Positions 17,400-25,828 of a stretch of 64,000 nt of DNA are shown one piece after another. The position numbers and the translations under genes are program-made. Source of the DNA: BOG-908 sp963692875 (GTDB lineage: Bacteria; Pseudomonadota; Alphaproteobacteria; Acetobacterales; Acetobacteraceae). The first letter of the stretch is position 1. Each line of letters opens with the position of its first letter. The notes beneath the pieces are model-generated. The model ran no database searches. It worked only from the letters and a program-made list of their open reading frames with translations, and was not told where the DNA came from. The stretch is from positions 124,001 to 188,000 of the forward strand of contig OZ240673.1 in NCBI GenBank assembly GCA_965198755.1, given 5' to 3'.

Positions 17400-17759
17400 G
17401 TGGACGCCTCTTTCGGATTATGCGTGATGGAAACAAGCCTCGAAGCAAACCTGAGCGAGGCCTCAGGACGTAGCAAGGAAGGCAAGGCCTTCTTTTCTGA
17501 AGAAAAGAAGCAAAAGACTTTTGGTCCTGCTGTCGCGGACTCTCCCTCAGCGCGCGCCCAAGGGAACAAAAGTTTTTTGGTTCTTTTTTTCAAAAAAGAA
17601 CCGCTTGCCTTCTCTTTCCAACGGTCAAGATTTCGGGTCTTCAACATGAGCCCGGACGCACGATCATCGCCGCTCGGATGCAGCCCTGCCGGACAGACCC
17701 GTTGCAAAATGCCAACCCGGGCGCAGTCTGCGATGCGCTGCCGGCCCGGCGGACGCCGC
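17400..17759. other. Gap between metH and its upstream regulator gene
   Basis: 360 bp containing element R8 and about 150 bp of unassigned sequence next to the regulator gene's 3' end. I looked for SAM-II, SAH and cobalamin riboswitch cores on the minus strand and recognised none. Confidence 0.5.
17471..17611 (+). repeat. Element R8, upstream of metH
   Basis: CTTC left hairpin (TTTTCT/AGAAAA stem) and GTTC right hairpin. Forward core, with the right-hand CGCGCCCAAGGGA segment typical of forward copies. Confidence 0.92.
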
Positions 17760-18743
17760 TCAAGCGAACACCGCTTCGCTCACCGCAGGAATGTCGGCCG
17801 GCGCCGTGCCCTGCCAGATGCGCACGCGCAGCGCGCCGTCCTGGCCAGCTGATGCGGCCGTCCCGCCGGCATCCACAGGGCAGGCCGCCAGCAACCGTGC
17901 ACCACCGAACAGCGCCAGCATCTCCGCGTCCGAAAACCCGGCGCTGCGGTGCCCCATCTGCGCCAGCAGCGCCGTATTCGCATGACGCGCCAGGTCCACC
18001 ACCACCAGCCGCCCGCCCGGCGCCAGCACGCGGCGCGCCTCGTCGATCACCGCCGCCGGCTCCTCGGCGTAGTGCAGCACCATCTGCAGCAGCACCAAGT
18101 CGAAGCTCGCATCGGGGAGGGGCAGGGCGTACATGTCGGCCATCCGTACGCTGCAATGGCCCAGCTCGTGCCGCGCCAGCCGCACCCGGGCCAGCGCAAG
18201 CATCGTCCGGCTGGCGTCCACGCCCAACCCGGTGTCGACTCGCGGCGCTAGCAACTCCAGCAGCCGCCCGGTGCCGGTGCCCACATCCAGCACGCGCCCC
18301 AACCGGCCCCGCGGCAGCATCTCCAGCAGCGCCGCCTCGATCGCGTCCGCCGGCAGCGACAGCGCGCGCATCTCGTCCCAGTCCGCCCCCTCGCTGCGGA
18401 ACTTCTCCGACGCCGCCCTGGCCCGCTCGGCCAGCACCCGCGCTGCCCCGCGCCGGTCCGCCGCCAGCACCGGCTCGGCCTCCGGCAGGCGGCGCAGCAC
18501 GTCGCGCGCCAGCGCTCCGGCCATCCCGTGCCCCAGCGAGAACCAGGCGCTGGCCCCCTCGCGCGAGCGCTCCAGCAACCCCGCCTCGCACAGCAGCTTC
18601 AGGTGGCGCGACAGCCGCGGCTGGCTCTGGCCGAGTATCTCGCAGAAATCACTGACGCAAAACACGCCGCCGGCTGCCAGCGCGAGAAGGCGCAGGCGTG
18701 TAGGGTCAGCGGCAGCGGCGAGGGCGGCGAGGAGGGGTTCCAT
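17760..18743 (-). CDS. ArsR-family regulator fused to a methyltransferase (SahR-like)
   Basis: 327 residues. The N-terminal winged helix (PTRLRLLALAAGGVFCVSDFCEILGQSQPRLSRHLKLLCEAGLLERSREG) is ArsR type. From about residue 145 there is a class I SAM-dependent methyltransferase fold (VLDVGTGTGRLLELLA motif I, ADMYALPLPDASFDLVLLQMVLHY). ArsR-methyltransferase fusions beside met genes in alphaproteobacteria are known as SahR-type regulators of the SAM cycle that sense S-adenosylhomocysteine. metH is next on the same strand. ATG 18743 follows the candidate operator; longer frames run through repeat R9 and are rejected. Confidence 0.82.
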   Translation of the reverse strand: MEPLLAALAAAADPTRLRLLALAAGGVFCVSDFCEILGQSQPRLSRHLKLLCEAGLLERSREGASAWFSLGHGMAGALARDVLRRLPEAEPVLAADRRGAARVLAERARAASEKFRSEGADWDEMRALSLPADAIEAALLEMLPRGRLGRVLDVGTGTGRLLELLAPRVDTGLGVDASRTMLALARVRLARHELGHCSVRMADMYALPLPDASFDLVLLQMVLHYAEEPAAVIDEARRVLAPGGRLVVVDLARHANTALLAQMGHRSAGFSDAEMLALFGGARLLAACPVDAGGTAASAGQDGALRVRIWQGTAPADIPAVSEAVFA

Positions 18744-18755
18744 CCGGGATGCATA

Positions 18756-18779
18756 GATATATAAACCTGTCTTTATATC
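18756..18779. promoter_or_regulatory. Candidate ArsR/SahR operator
   Basis: An AT-rich imperfect palindrome in otherwise GC-rich DNA, just before the ArsR-methyltransferase gene: GATATATAAA on one side and CTTTATATC on the other, centred on CCTGT. The form resembles operators of ArsR-family methionine regulators and suggests autoregulation. By-eye call. Confidence 0.5.
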
Positions 18780-18812
18780 AAGCTGACATCGCGCCGTGTT
18801 GCGCGGTAGCCG

Positions 18813-18952
18813 AAAGCAAGCAAGCGGTTCTTTTTTGAAAAAAAGAACCAAAAAACTTTTGTCTCCTTGGGCGCGCCCTGCAGAAACCTCCGCGACAGCC
18901 GGGCCAAAAGTTTTTTGCTGCTTTTTTTCAAAAAAGCAGGCCTTGCTTGCTG
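18813..18952 (+). repeat. Element R9, between divergent regulator and hypothetical gene
   Basis: GTTC left hairpin; right hairpin is the CTGC type, with the loop-distal pair compensated (GCAG). Reverse core. Confidence 0.9.
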
Positions 18953-18988
18953 CGGCGCTGAAAACCGGCTCACACCATATAACCAACG

Positions 18989-19321
18989 ATGTTCTACCTG
19001 GACGCCCGCATCCCCGTCATCCTCGCCACCCGGCCCAGCGCCCTGGACACCGACGCGACGCTCGAGGAGGGCGGCCCCACGCGCGGCACACTCGCCGGCT
19101 TCGACGTCTCGCCGGGCCACGCAGCCGGCTGCACCTGCTGCGCCGCTCGCAGCAACGCCGGCCGCGCGCTGGCCGGCCTGCTGCACGACCGCGCGCGTGG
19201 CAGGACGGTGTTCTTCAAACGGGTGGTGGCCATACTGCACACCCCGGCCGGCCGCGCCGAACTGCTCGACGCGCTGGAGCGCGACCCTCTCGCCAGCGCC
19301 TGCTTCAGGCTGACCGAGTAG
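18989..19321 (+). CDS. Hypothetical protein with a CTCC motif
   Basis: 110 residues, no known domain recognised. It has a cysteine pair motif (AAGCTCCAARSNAGRAL) around residues 47-63, followed by RTVFFKRVVAILHTPAGRAELLDALERDPLASACFRL, a helical-looking C-terminus. The paired cysteines could bind metal. Coding bias is normal for the region. The 3' end overlaps the convergent GNAT gene by 17 nt. Confidence 0.6.
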   Translation: MFYLDARIPVILATRPSALDTDATLEEGGPTRGTLAGFDVSPGHAAGCTCCAARSNAGRALAGLLHDRARGRTVFFKRVVAILHTPAGRAELLDALERDPLASACFRLTE

Positions 19322-19832
19322 GCGGCGTCCCGTCGCCTTCGCCCAGCGCGCGCTGCATCACCACCACGTCCAGCCAGCGGCCGAACTTCACCCCGCAGGC
19401 GCGCATCACCCCGGCGCGCTGAAACCCCAGGCTCGCATGCACGCCGATCGAGCCGATGTTCTCCGAATCGCCGATCAGCGCCAGCATCTGCCGAAAGCCG
19501 CGGGCCTCCGCCAGCCGCAGCAGCTCGGCCACCAGCGCCTTGCCCACGCCCTGGCCGCGCACGTCGTCGCGCACGTATACGCTGTCCTCCACCGTCCAGT
19601 CATAGGCGCTGCGGGCGCGGAAATGCCCGTAATAGCCGAAGCCGAGCACGCCGGTCGCATCGCTCGCCACCAGCCAGTCGTGCCCGGCCGCCCGGCCCGC
19701 CTGCCAGCGCTCGCCCATCTGCTCGATGCCCGGCGGCACCTCCTCGAACGTTCCGGTCCCGGTCAGCACGTGGTGGGCGTAGATCGCCTGGACGTAGGCC
19801 AGGTCGCTGTCCTGCAAGGCTGATGTCTGCAA
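19305..19832 (-). CDS. GNAT N-acetyltransferase, phosphinothricin acetyltransferase-like
   Basis: 175 residues. The pattern (LAYVQAIYAHHVLTGTGTFEEVPP... and YVRDDVRGQGVGKALVAELLRLAE with the acetyl-CoA pyrophosphate loop RGQGVGK) fits the PAT/YwnH subgroup, which acetylates amino groups of small molecules such as phosphinothricin or methionine sulfone. The substrate here is not known. The TTG at 19832 is chosen because GGAGG lies 7 nt upstream; the longer frame to 19907 lacks a site. Confidence 0.82.
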   Translation of the reverse strand: MQTSALQDSDLAYVQAIYAHHVLTGTGTFEEVPPGIEQMGERWQAGRAAGHDWLVASDATGVLGFGYYGHFRARSAYDWTVEDSVYVRDDVRGQGVGKALVAELLRLAEARGFRQMLALIGDSENIGSIGVHASLGFQRAGVMRACGVKFGRWLDVVVMQRALGEGDGTPPTRSA

Positions 19833-20011
19833 ACCCGGACCTCCGATGCGCTTGACTAGACGACACGCACACGGAACAGGCCAGCCTTTGTGCGGAAAAT
19901 TATGCAACTCTAAAGAAACCCGTGATAAGAACCGACGAAGGTGGCGCCGGGCACGGTGTTGTGATGTGCCGGCATGCCACCCCGCCAGAGCGTGAGACAG
20001 AGGGACCGACC

Positions 20012-22252
20012 TTGACAGAGACCAGCCCGAACCCTGCCGGCGAGCCCCTCCAGATCGAGACCGACGTGCCGGAAGTGCTCACGCCGAAGGAACTCCGGCT
20101 GCGCGCGGTGCTCGCCGCCGCCCGGTTCCACGGCGTGGACCTCGACATGTCCGAGTTCCGCGGCCCCCCGGGCGAGCCCTATCCGTCGCCCGCCTCGCTG
20201 GTGGCCTGGCTGCGGGAGCAGGGCATGGTCGCCCGCGCCCTGCGGCTGAACTGGCGCGCGCTGTTCCGCTTCCGCGAGTCCGCCCCGGTGGTGCTGCTGC
20301 TCAAGGACGGCACCGCCGGCCTGGTGGTGGGCGCCGACCAGTCGCGCGACATCGTCTGGCTGAAAAGCCCCACCGCGCGTGACGCCGAGCCGCCGGTCGC
20401 CGTGGACCGCCTGCGGCTGGAGCAGGCCTGGGCAGGCGACGTCATCCTGGTCAAGCGTCCGTTCGGCCAGGCCGAGGGCGAGGCGCCGTTCACGCTCGGC
20501 TGGATCTTCAGCAAGGTGCTCGAGGAAAAGAAGTTCCTCATCCAGATCAGCTACGCCTCCATCGTGTTGTCCGCGCTGTCGATCATCCCGGCGCTGATGG
20601 TGATGGGCACCATCGACCGCGTGCTCGAGTACAACAGCGTCGCCACCTTCACGTTGCTCGTCTCCATCATGGGCGTCATGATGTTCTTCGACATGGTGCT
20701 CGGCTGGGCACGGCGCGAGCTGGTTCTGGTGATGTCGGCCAGGCTGGACGTCCGGCTGAACCTGCACGTCTTCGGCCGGCTGCTCTCGCTGCCGCTCGAC
20801 TTCTTCGAACGCAGCCAGGCCGGTGAGACCATCTCCCGCCTGCGCGAGGTGTTCCGCATCCGCGACTTCCTCACCGGCAAGCTGCTCTACACCTTCCTGG
20901 ACGGCTTCACCCTGATCGTGATGCTGCCGTTCATGTTCTACATGGAGCCGACTCTGGCCTGGGTGTCGGTGGCCATCGCCGGGCTGATCGCGCTGATCAT
21001 CATGGTGTTCCTGCGTCCAGTCGGTGCCCTGGTGGCCCTGGCCATCCAGGCGCAGCACCGCATGGGCGCGGTGATGAGCGAGACGGTCTACGGCATCCGC
21101 ACGGTGAAGTCCCTCGCCCTCGAGCCGCAGCAGAAGGTGGTCTGGGACGAGCGGGTGGCGGATGCCGGCCGTTGGCGCCTGGCCGCCGGCCGCCTGGGCA
21201 ACTGGCCGCAGACCCTGATCGACCCGCTGCAGACCTTCATGGGCCGCGGCGTAGTGCTGTTCGGCGCCTTTCTGGCCCTGCAGAACGACACCACCGTGGA
21301 CAAGGGCGGGCTGATCGCCTTCATGATGCTGTCGGGCCGCGTCGCCTCCCCGCTGGTCGGCTTTGCCAAGCTGATGGAGGATTTCCACGAGGTCCGCACC
21401 GCGGTGGGCCAGATCGCCAGGGTGCTGAACAACCCGACCGAGACGCGCGCGCAGACCGACGGCATGCGCCCGCAGTTCGAGGGCCAGGTGACGTTCGAGG
21501 ACGTGACCTTCACCTACCCGCTGGGCCAGCGCCCGGCGCTCAACAAGGTCAGCTTCTCCATCCCGCCGGGCACCATGCTGGGCCTGGTCGGCCGTTCCGG
21601 CTCGGGCAAGTCCACCATCACCCGCCTGCTGCAGGGCATCAACCGCGAGTATTCCGGCGCCGTGCGCATCGACGGCGCCGAGCTGCGCGAGATAAACCTC
21701 TCCCACCTGCGCCGCAGCTTCGGCGTGGTGCTGCAGGACAACTTCCTCTTCCGCGGCACTATCCGCGACAACATCACCGCCGGCCGCGCCGGCCTTACGC
21801 TGGAGGACGCGGTGCGTGCCGCCCGCCTGGCCGGCGCCGAGGAGTTCATCGAGCGTATGCCGCAGGGCTACGACACCTGGATCGAGGAGGGGTCGGCCAA
21901 CATCTCCGGCGGCCAGCGCCAGCGCCTGGCCATCGCGCGCGCGCTGATCACCAACCCGCGCATCATGATCCTCGACGAAGCCACCTCCGCGCTGGACCCG
22001 GAGAGCGAGGCGCTGGTCAACGCCAACCTCACCCGCATCGGCAAGGGCCGCACGATGGTGATCGTCTCGCACCGTCTGTCCAGCCTGGTGAACTGCGACC
22101 TGATCATGGTGCTGGACCGCGGCACCGTGCTCGACGTTGCCCCGCACGACGTGCTGCTGGACCGCTGCTCGGTCTACCGCACGCTGTGGAACCAGCAGAA
22201 CCGCCACATCGACCCGGTCCGCGCCGCCGCCGCCCTGGCGCAGGGGGAGTAG
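20012..22252 (+). CDS. Type I secretion ABC exporter with C39-like domain
   Basis: 746 residues, inner membrane. Residues about 20-150 form a C39-peptidase-like domain that lacks the catalytic Cys near its start, so it is probably a substrate-docking CLD as in HlyB. The transmembrane domain (about 170-440) precedes the nucleotide-binding domain: Walker A GRSGSGKST near 526, signature NISGGQRQRLAIARAL near 630, Walker B IMILDEATSALD near 650, and the switch His in IVSHRLS. TTG 20012 has GAGGGA upstream; earlier starts (from 19922) are possible. The HlyD partner follows by 3 nt. No RTX-type substrate gene is seen in the window. Confidence 0.92.
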   Translation: MTETSPNPAGEPLQIETDVPEVLTPKELRLRAVLAAARFHGVDLDMSEFRGPPGEPYPSPASLVAWLREQGMVARALRLNWRALFRFRESAPVVLLLKDGTAGLVVGADQSRDIVWLKSPTARDAEPPVAVDRLRLEQAWAGDVILVKRPFGQAEGEAPFTLGWIFSKVLEEKKFLIQISYASIVLSALSIIPALMVMGTIDRVLEYNSVATFTLLVSIMGVMMFFDMVLGWARRELVLVMSARLDVRLNLHVFGRLLSLPLDFFERSQAGETISRLREVFRIRDFLTGKLLYTFLDGFTLIVMLPFMFYMEPTLAWVSVAIAGLIALIIMVFLRPVGALVALAIQAQHRMGAVMSETVYGIRTVKSLALEPQQKVVWDERVADAGRWRLAAGRLGNWPQTLIDPLQTFMGRGVVLFGAFLALQNDTTVDKGGLIAFMMLSGRVASPLVGFAKLMEDFHEVRTAVGQIARVLNNPTETRAQTDGMRPQFEGQVTFEDVTFTYPLGQRPALNKVSFSIPPGTMLGLVGRSGSGKSTITRLLQGINREYSGAVRIDGAELREINLSHLRRSFGVVLQDNFLFRGTIRDNITAGRAGLTLEDAVRAARLAGAEEFIERMPQGYDTWIEEGSANISGGQRQRLAIARALITNPRIMILDEATSALDPESEALVNANLTRIGKGRTMVIVSHRLSSLVNCDLIMVLDRGTVLDVAPHDVLLDRCSVYRTLWNQQNRHIDPVRAAAALAQGE

Positions 22253-22255
22253 ACC

Positions 22256-23737
22256 ATGTCCGTCACCACCACCGAACCGGTCCGCCCGGGCCAGGCCTCA
22301 CCCGGAGCGCCCGGCGGCAAGCCCGGCTGGCTGTCCGGCGGCCGCGCCCGCCGCGCCGACGAGGTGCCGCAGGAGATGCTGGAGTTCTACTCGCCCTCCA
22401 CGGCACTTGCGGCCACCAGGCCGATCCCCGCCGCACGCAGCGCAGTGCTGATCATTGCCAGCATGGTGTTGATCATCCTGGTGCTGTTCGCCGTGCTCAA
22501 AATCGACCGCGTGGTGGTGGCCCAAGGCAAGGTCATTTCGATGACGCCGGAGCTGGTGGTCCAGCCGCTGAACACCTCGGTGGTCAAGACCATCGCCGTG
22601 TCCGCCGGCGACGTGGTCCACAAGGGCCAGTTGCTGGCCCAGCTCGACCCGACGCTGACCACGGCGGACAACACCGCCGCACTCGAGCAGGTGGACCGCT
22701 ACTCCACCGAGATCGACCGGCTGGATGCCGAGAACCGCCAGCTGGCCTACCGCCCGCACCAGCTGACGCCGGGCGCCCTGGTGCAGGAAGGCATCTTCTC
22801 GCAACGCGCCTCAGCCCGCGAGGCCGAACTGCGCTACTACCGCGGCCAGATTGATGCCCAGCGCGCCCTGCAGGCCCAGGCGGACGCCGACATCCGCCAA
22901 TACGCCAAGGAGACCGGCGTCGCGGTGGACGTGGAGAAGATGCGCGTCCAGCTGGAGCACGACCAGGTCGGCAGCCGCATCGACACGCTGACCGCGGTCA
23001 ACGCCCGCCTCGAGGCCGAGCGCCAGGTGCTCTCCGCCGTGCAGCAATCCGAGAACGCACGGCAGAACGCTGCCGCCCTGAAGGGACAGCTCGACAACTA
23101 CAACCAGCAATGGTTCGCCGACGTCTCGCAGACCATCACCAGCGACTCGGTGCAGCTCGCCACCTACCGCGACCAGCTCGAGCATGCGGCGCTGAACAGC
23201 AAGCTGATCGACCTGCGCGCCGAGCAGGACGCCACCGTGCTGTCGGTCGCCTCCGTCTCGGTCGGCTCGGTGCTGCAGGCCGGGCAGACCTTCTTCACCC
23301 TGGTGCCGCTGAACGCTCCACTGGAGATCGACGCGCAGGCCGACGGCGCCGAATCGGGCTTCGTGACCAATGGCATGCCGGTGACCCTCAAGTTCAGCAC
23401 CTTCCCCTCCACCGAGTTCGGCAACGGCGAGGGCTCGGTGCGCATGGTCAGCTCGGACAGCTTCCTGTCCGGCAGCGCTTCCTCGAGCACCGGCGCGTCG
23501 AGCGCCGGCACCGCGTCTGACTCGGTGTTCACCGGGCAGACGCCGATCAGCCCGTATTTCTACGACGTGCGGGTGACGCTGGACCGCCTGGCGCTTCGCC
23601 ACGTCTCCAAGGACATGCGGATCGTGCCCGGCATGCCGGTGGAGGCTGACATCAAGGTGGGCGAACGGACGGTCTGGGATTACCTGATCGAACGTTTGCT
23701 GCCGATCGTGCAGGAAGGCATGCGGGAGCCGAGCTAG
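22256..23737 (+). CDS. HlyD-family membrane fusion protein
   Basis: 493 residues. A cytoplasmic N-terminus of about 60 residues is followed by one TM segment (AVLIIASMVLIILVLFAVL). Next come the biotinyl/lipoyl-like half motif (VVAQGKVISMTPELVVQPLNTSVVKTIAVSAGDVVHKGQLLAQLD), a coiled-coil hairpin of about 170 residues, and a C-terminal beta-domain. Bridges the ABC exporter to a TolC-type outer membrane channel. Co-transcribed with the exporter (3 nt gap). Stop followed directly by R10. Confidence 0.93.
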   Translation: MSVTTTEPVRPGQASPGAPGGKPGWLSGGRARRADEVPQEMLEFYSPSTALAATRPIPAARSAVLIIASMVLIILVLFAVLKIDRVVVAQGKVISMTPELVVQPLNTSVVKTIAVSAGDVVHKGQLLAQLDPTLTTADNTAALEQVDRYSTEIDRLDAENRQLAYRPHQLTPGALVQEGIFSQRASAREAELRYYRGQIDAQRALQAQADADIRQYAKETGVAVDVEKMRVQLEHDQVGSRIDTLTAVNARLEAERQVLSAVQQSENARQNAAALKGQLDNYNQQWFADVSQTITSDSVQLATYRDQLEHAALNSKLIDLRAEQDATVLSVASVSVGSVLQAGQTFFTLVPLNAPLEIDAQADGAESGFVTNGMPVTLKFSTFPSTEFGNGEGSVRMVSSDSFLSGSASSSTGASSAGTASDSVFTGQTPISPYFYDVRVTLDRLALRHVSKDMRIVPGMPVEADIKVGERTVWDYLIERLLPIVQEGMREPS

Positions 23738-23868
23738 GAAGCAAGCAGTTCTTTTTTGAAAAAAAGAACCAAAAAACTTTTGTTCCCTTGCGCGCGCGTT
23801 GGCGGACGTTGCGCGACTTCCGGACCAAAAGTTTTTTGCTTCTTTTTTTCAAAAAAGAAGGCCTTGCA
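23738..23868 (+). repeat. Element R10, between hlyD-like gene and Sel1 gene
   Basis: GTTC left and CTTC right hairpins, reverse-type core that is partly diverged (TTGCGCGAC in place of TCCGCGACAG). Starts right after the stop codon. Confidence 0.9.
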
Positions 23869-23930
23869 CCCCTTCCTTCCTTTTCACTAATCCTCAGGCG
23901 CTTCGTGCAGAGCAGGACCGACGGACAGGC

Positions 23931-25697
23931 ATGCTGACGCTTATCGACCGGATTGTTTCGGCGGGCTCGCCCACCGCAGCCCTCAAGCGTGCCATCCAGC
24001 TTGATGAGGCCGGCCAGCACCGCCGGGCGTTCAACCTGTTCAGCAGGGCCGCCCGCGCCGGCCTGCCGGAGGCCCAGTTCTGGGTCGGCCGCGCCTACCT
24101 CAAGGGCGCTGGCGTTCCGGTCAGCCGCCGGGACGGCGCAGCCTGGCTGGAACGCGCCGCCCAGGCCGGCTGGGTCGAAGCCCAGACCCTGCTCGCCACG
24201 CTGTTCCTCTACGGACTGGCCGGGAAGGGCACCAAGGCCACCCCCGGCAGCCCGCTGTTCATCCGGGGCGTGGGCCCTGCCACTGACGAGCCCGACTTCC
24301 CCGCCGCCATGAAGTGGGCCCGCCAGGGTGCCGAGGGCGGCTCGGCGGAAGCCCAGGCCCTGCTCGGCTACATACTAACGTCCGGCCCGGACGACCTGCG
24401 CAACCTCGCCGAGGCCGACCAGTGGTACGACCGTTCGGCGGCGGCAAACTGCCCGCAGGGCCACCTCGGCCGCGGCCTATCCCTGCTGCGCTCGGCCACC
24501 GACCACGAGGGCCACGCCGCCGCCGCCTCGGTGCTGAAAAAGGCGGCCGATTCCGGCCTGCCCACCGCGCTGTATTTGCTCGGCGTGATGCACGAGCGCG
24601 GCGCCGGCGTCGCCCCCAGCATCGAAAAGTCCGCCACCTTCTACAAGGCCGCCGCCGAGAAGAACGTCCGCAGCGGCCAGGCGCGCTGGGGTCTCGCCTT
24701 GCTGGAAGGCCGCGGCGTGCCGCGCAACCCTGTCGAGGGCGAATCCTGGCTGCGCCGCGCCGCCAATGCCGGCGACCGCGAGGCCGCCGCCCTGGTCGGC
24801 GACATCTACGCCCGCGGCGGCGACCTGCCGCCGAACTACGCCGAAGCCGCCATCTGGTACAACCGCGCCGCCGAAGCCGGCCACGCCGCCGCCGCCCGCG
24901 CCTTGGGCCTGCTATTCCTGACCGGCGCCGGCGTGCACCGCGACCCGGAGGAAGCCGGCCGCTGGTTCCGCCGCGCCGCCGAGGGCGGCGACCGCCAGGC
25001 CCAGGCCGATCTGGCCAACCTGCTGCTCTCCGGCGCCGGCTCGAACGAGGACGGCCAGCGCACCCGCGAGCTGTTCGAGCAGGCGGCCGGCTCCGGCGAC
25101 CTGGTGGCCGCTTTCAACCTGGGCGTCTGCCTGGCCGAGGGCGTGGGCGTGGAGCGTGACGACCGTCGCGCCATGCTCTGGCTGCGCCGCGCCGCCGACG
25201 GCGTGGTCAACGCTCAATACTGGTACGGCCGCATGCTGGCCGAGGGCCGCGGCATAGAGCCGGACCCGGCGGAGGGCCGCGTGTGGATCGCGCGCGCCGC
25301 CGCGTCCGGCATGCTGGACGCGGAGGTCGCGGTCGCCGAAATGGCGCTGAACGGCACCGGCGGCCCGAAGGACCACCCCGAAGCGTTGCGCCTGTTCCGC
25401 CGCGCCGGCGAGCAGGGCCATGTCGGCGCCATGTTCGCCGTCGGCGCCATGCTGGGCGGCGGCCACGAGGTGCCGGAAGACCGCAGCGAGGCGCGCGGCT
25501 GGTATCGCCTGGCCGCGGAGAAGGGCCACGCCCACGCGCAGATGATGCTGGGCCGTTTTCTGGCACGCGGCCTCGGCGGGGCAATGGAGCCGCGCGAGGC
25601 GCGCGTCTGGCTGGAGCGCGCGAAGGCGGCCGGTGTGGAGGAGGCGAGCTACGATCTGAACCAGTTGGCATCGGAGCTTCGGCCTGCCCTGCAATAG
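23931..25697 (+). CDS. Sel1-repeat (tetratricopeptide-like) protein
   Basis: 588 residues made almost wholly of Sel1-like repeats of about 36 residues (patterns such as GLPEAQFWVGRAYLKGAGVPVSR, AAARALGLLFLTGAGVHRDPEEAGRWFRRAAEGGDRQAQADLA, AHAQMMLGRFLARGLGG), roughly a dozen or more. Such solenoids mediate protein-protein contacts. No signal peptide is visible, so it is probably cytoplasmic, perhaps an adaptor for the secretion/glycosylation cluster (inference). ATG 23931 chosen; the upstream frame is repeat R10. Confidence 0.88.
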   Translation: MLTLIDRIVSAGSPTAALKRAIQLDEAGQHRRAFNLFSRAARAGLPEAQFWVGRAYLKGAGVPVSRRDGAAWLERAAQAGWVEAQTLLATLFLYGLAGKGTKATPGSPLFIRGVGPATDEPDFPAAMKWARQGAEGGSAEAQALLGYILTSGPDDLRNLAEADQWYDRSAAANCPQGHLGRGLSLLRSATDHEGHAAAASVLKKAADSGLPTALYLLGVMHERGAGVAPSIEKSATFYKAAAEKNVRSGQARWGLALLEGRGVPRNPVEGESWLRRAANAGDREAAALVGDIYARGGDLPPNYAEAAIWYNRAAEAGHAAAARALGLLFLTGAGVHRDPEEAGRWFRRAAEGGDRQAQADLANLLLSGAGSNEDGQRTRELFEQAAGSGDLVAAFNLGVCLAEGVGVERDDRRAMLWLRRAADGVVNAQYWYGRMLAEGRGIEPDPAEGRVWIARAAASGMLDAEVAVAEMALNGTGGPKDHPEALRLFRRAGEQGHVGAMFAVGAMLGGGHEVPEDRSEARGWYRLAAEKGHAHAQMMLGRFLARGLGGAMEPREARVWLERAKAAGVEEASYDLNQLASELRPALQ

Positions 25698-25828
25698 GCG
25701 AGCATCTGTTCTTTTTTGAAAAGTATCACGGAACGCCGATCCGCGCCGTCGCGGAGTTCTCCGCCGGCGCGCACCTCAGAGACAAAGGTTTTGTGGTTCT
25801 TTTTTGCAAAAAAGAACCGCTTGCTTGA
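25698..25828 (+). repeat. Element R11, between Sel1 gene and giant glycosyltransferase
   Basis: The left hairpin is decayed after GTTCTTTTTTGAAAA; the right arm is GTTC type with one changed loop base (TTTTTTGC). Its right edge carries the likely TTG start of the next gene. Confidence 0.82.

Noticed and set aside
17614..17759. SAM, SAH or cobalamin riboswitch upstream of metH
   Set aside because: I searched the minus-strand sequence for the known conserved cores and found no match; a covariance search would be decisive.
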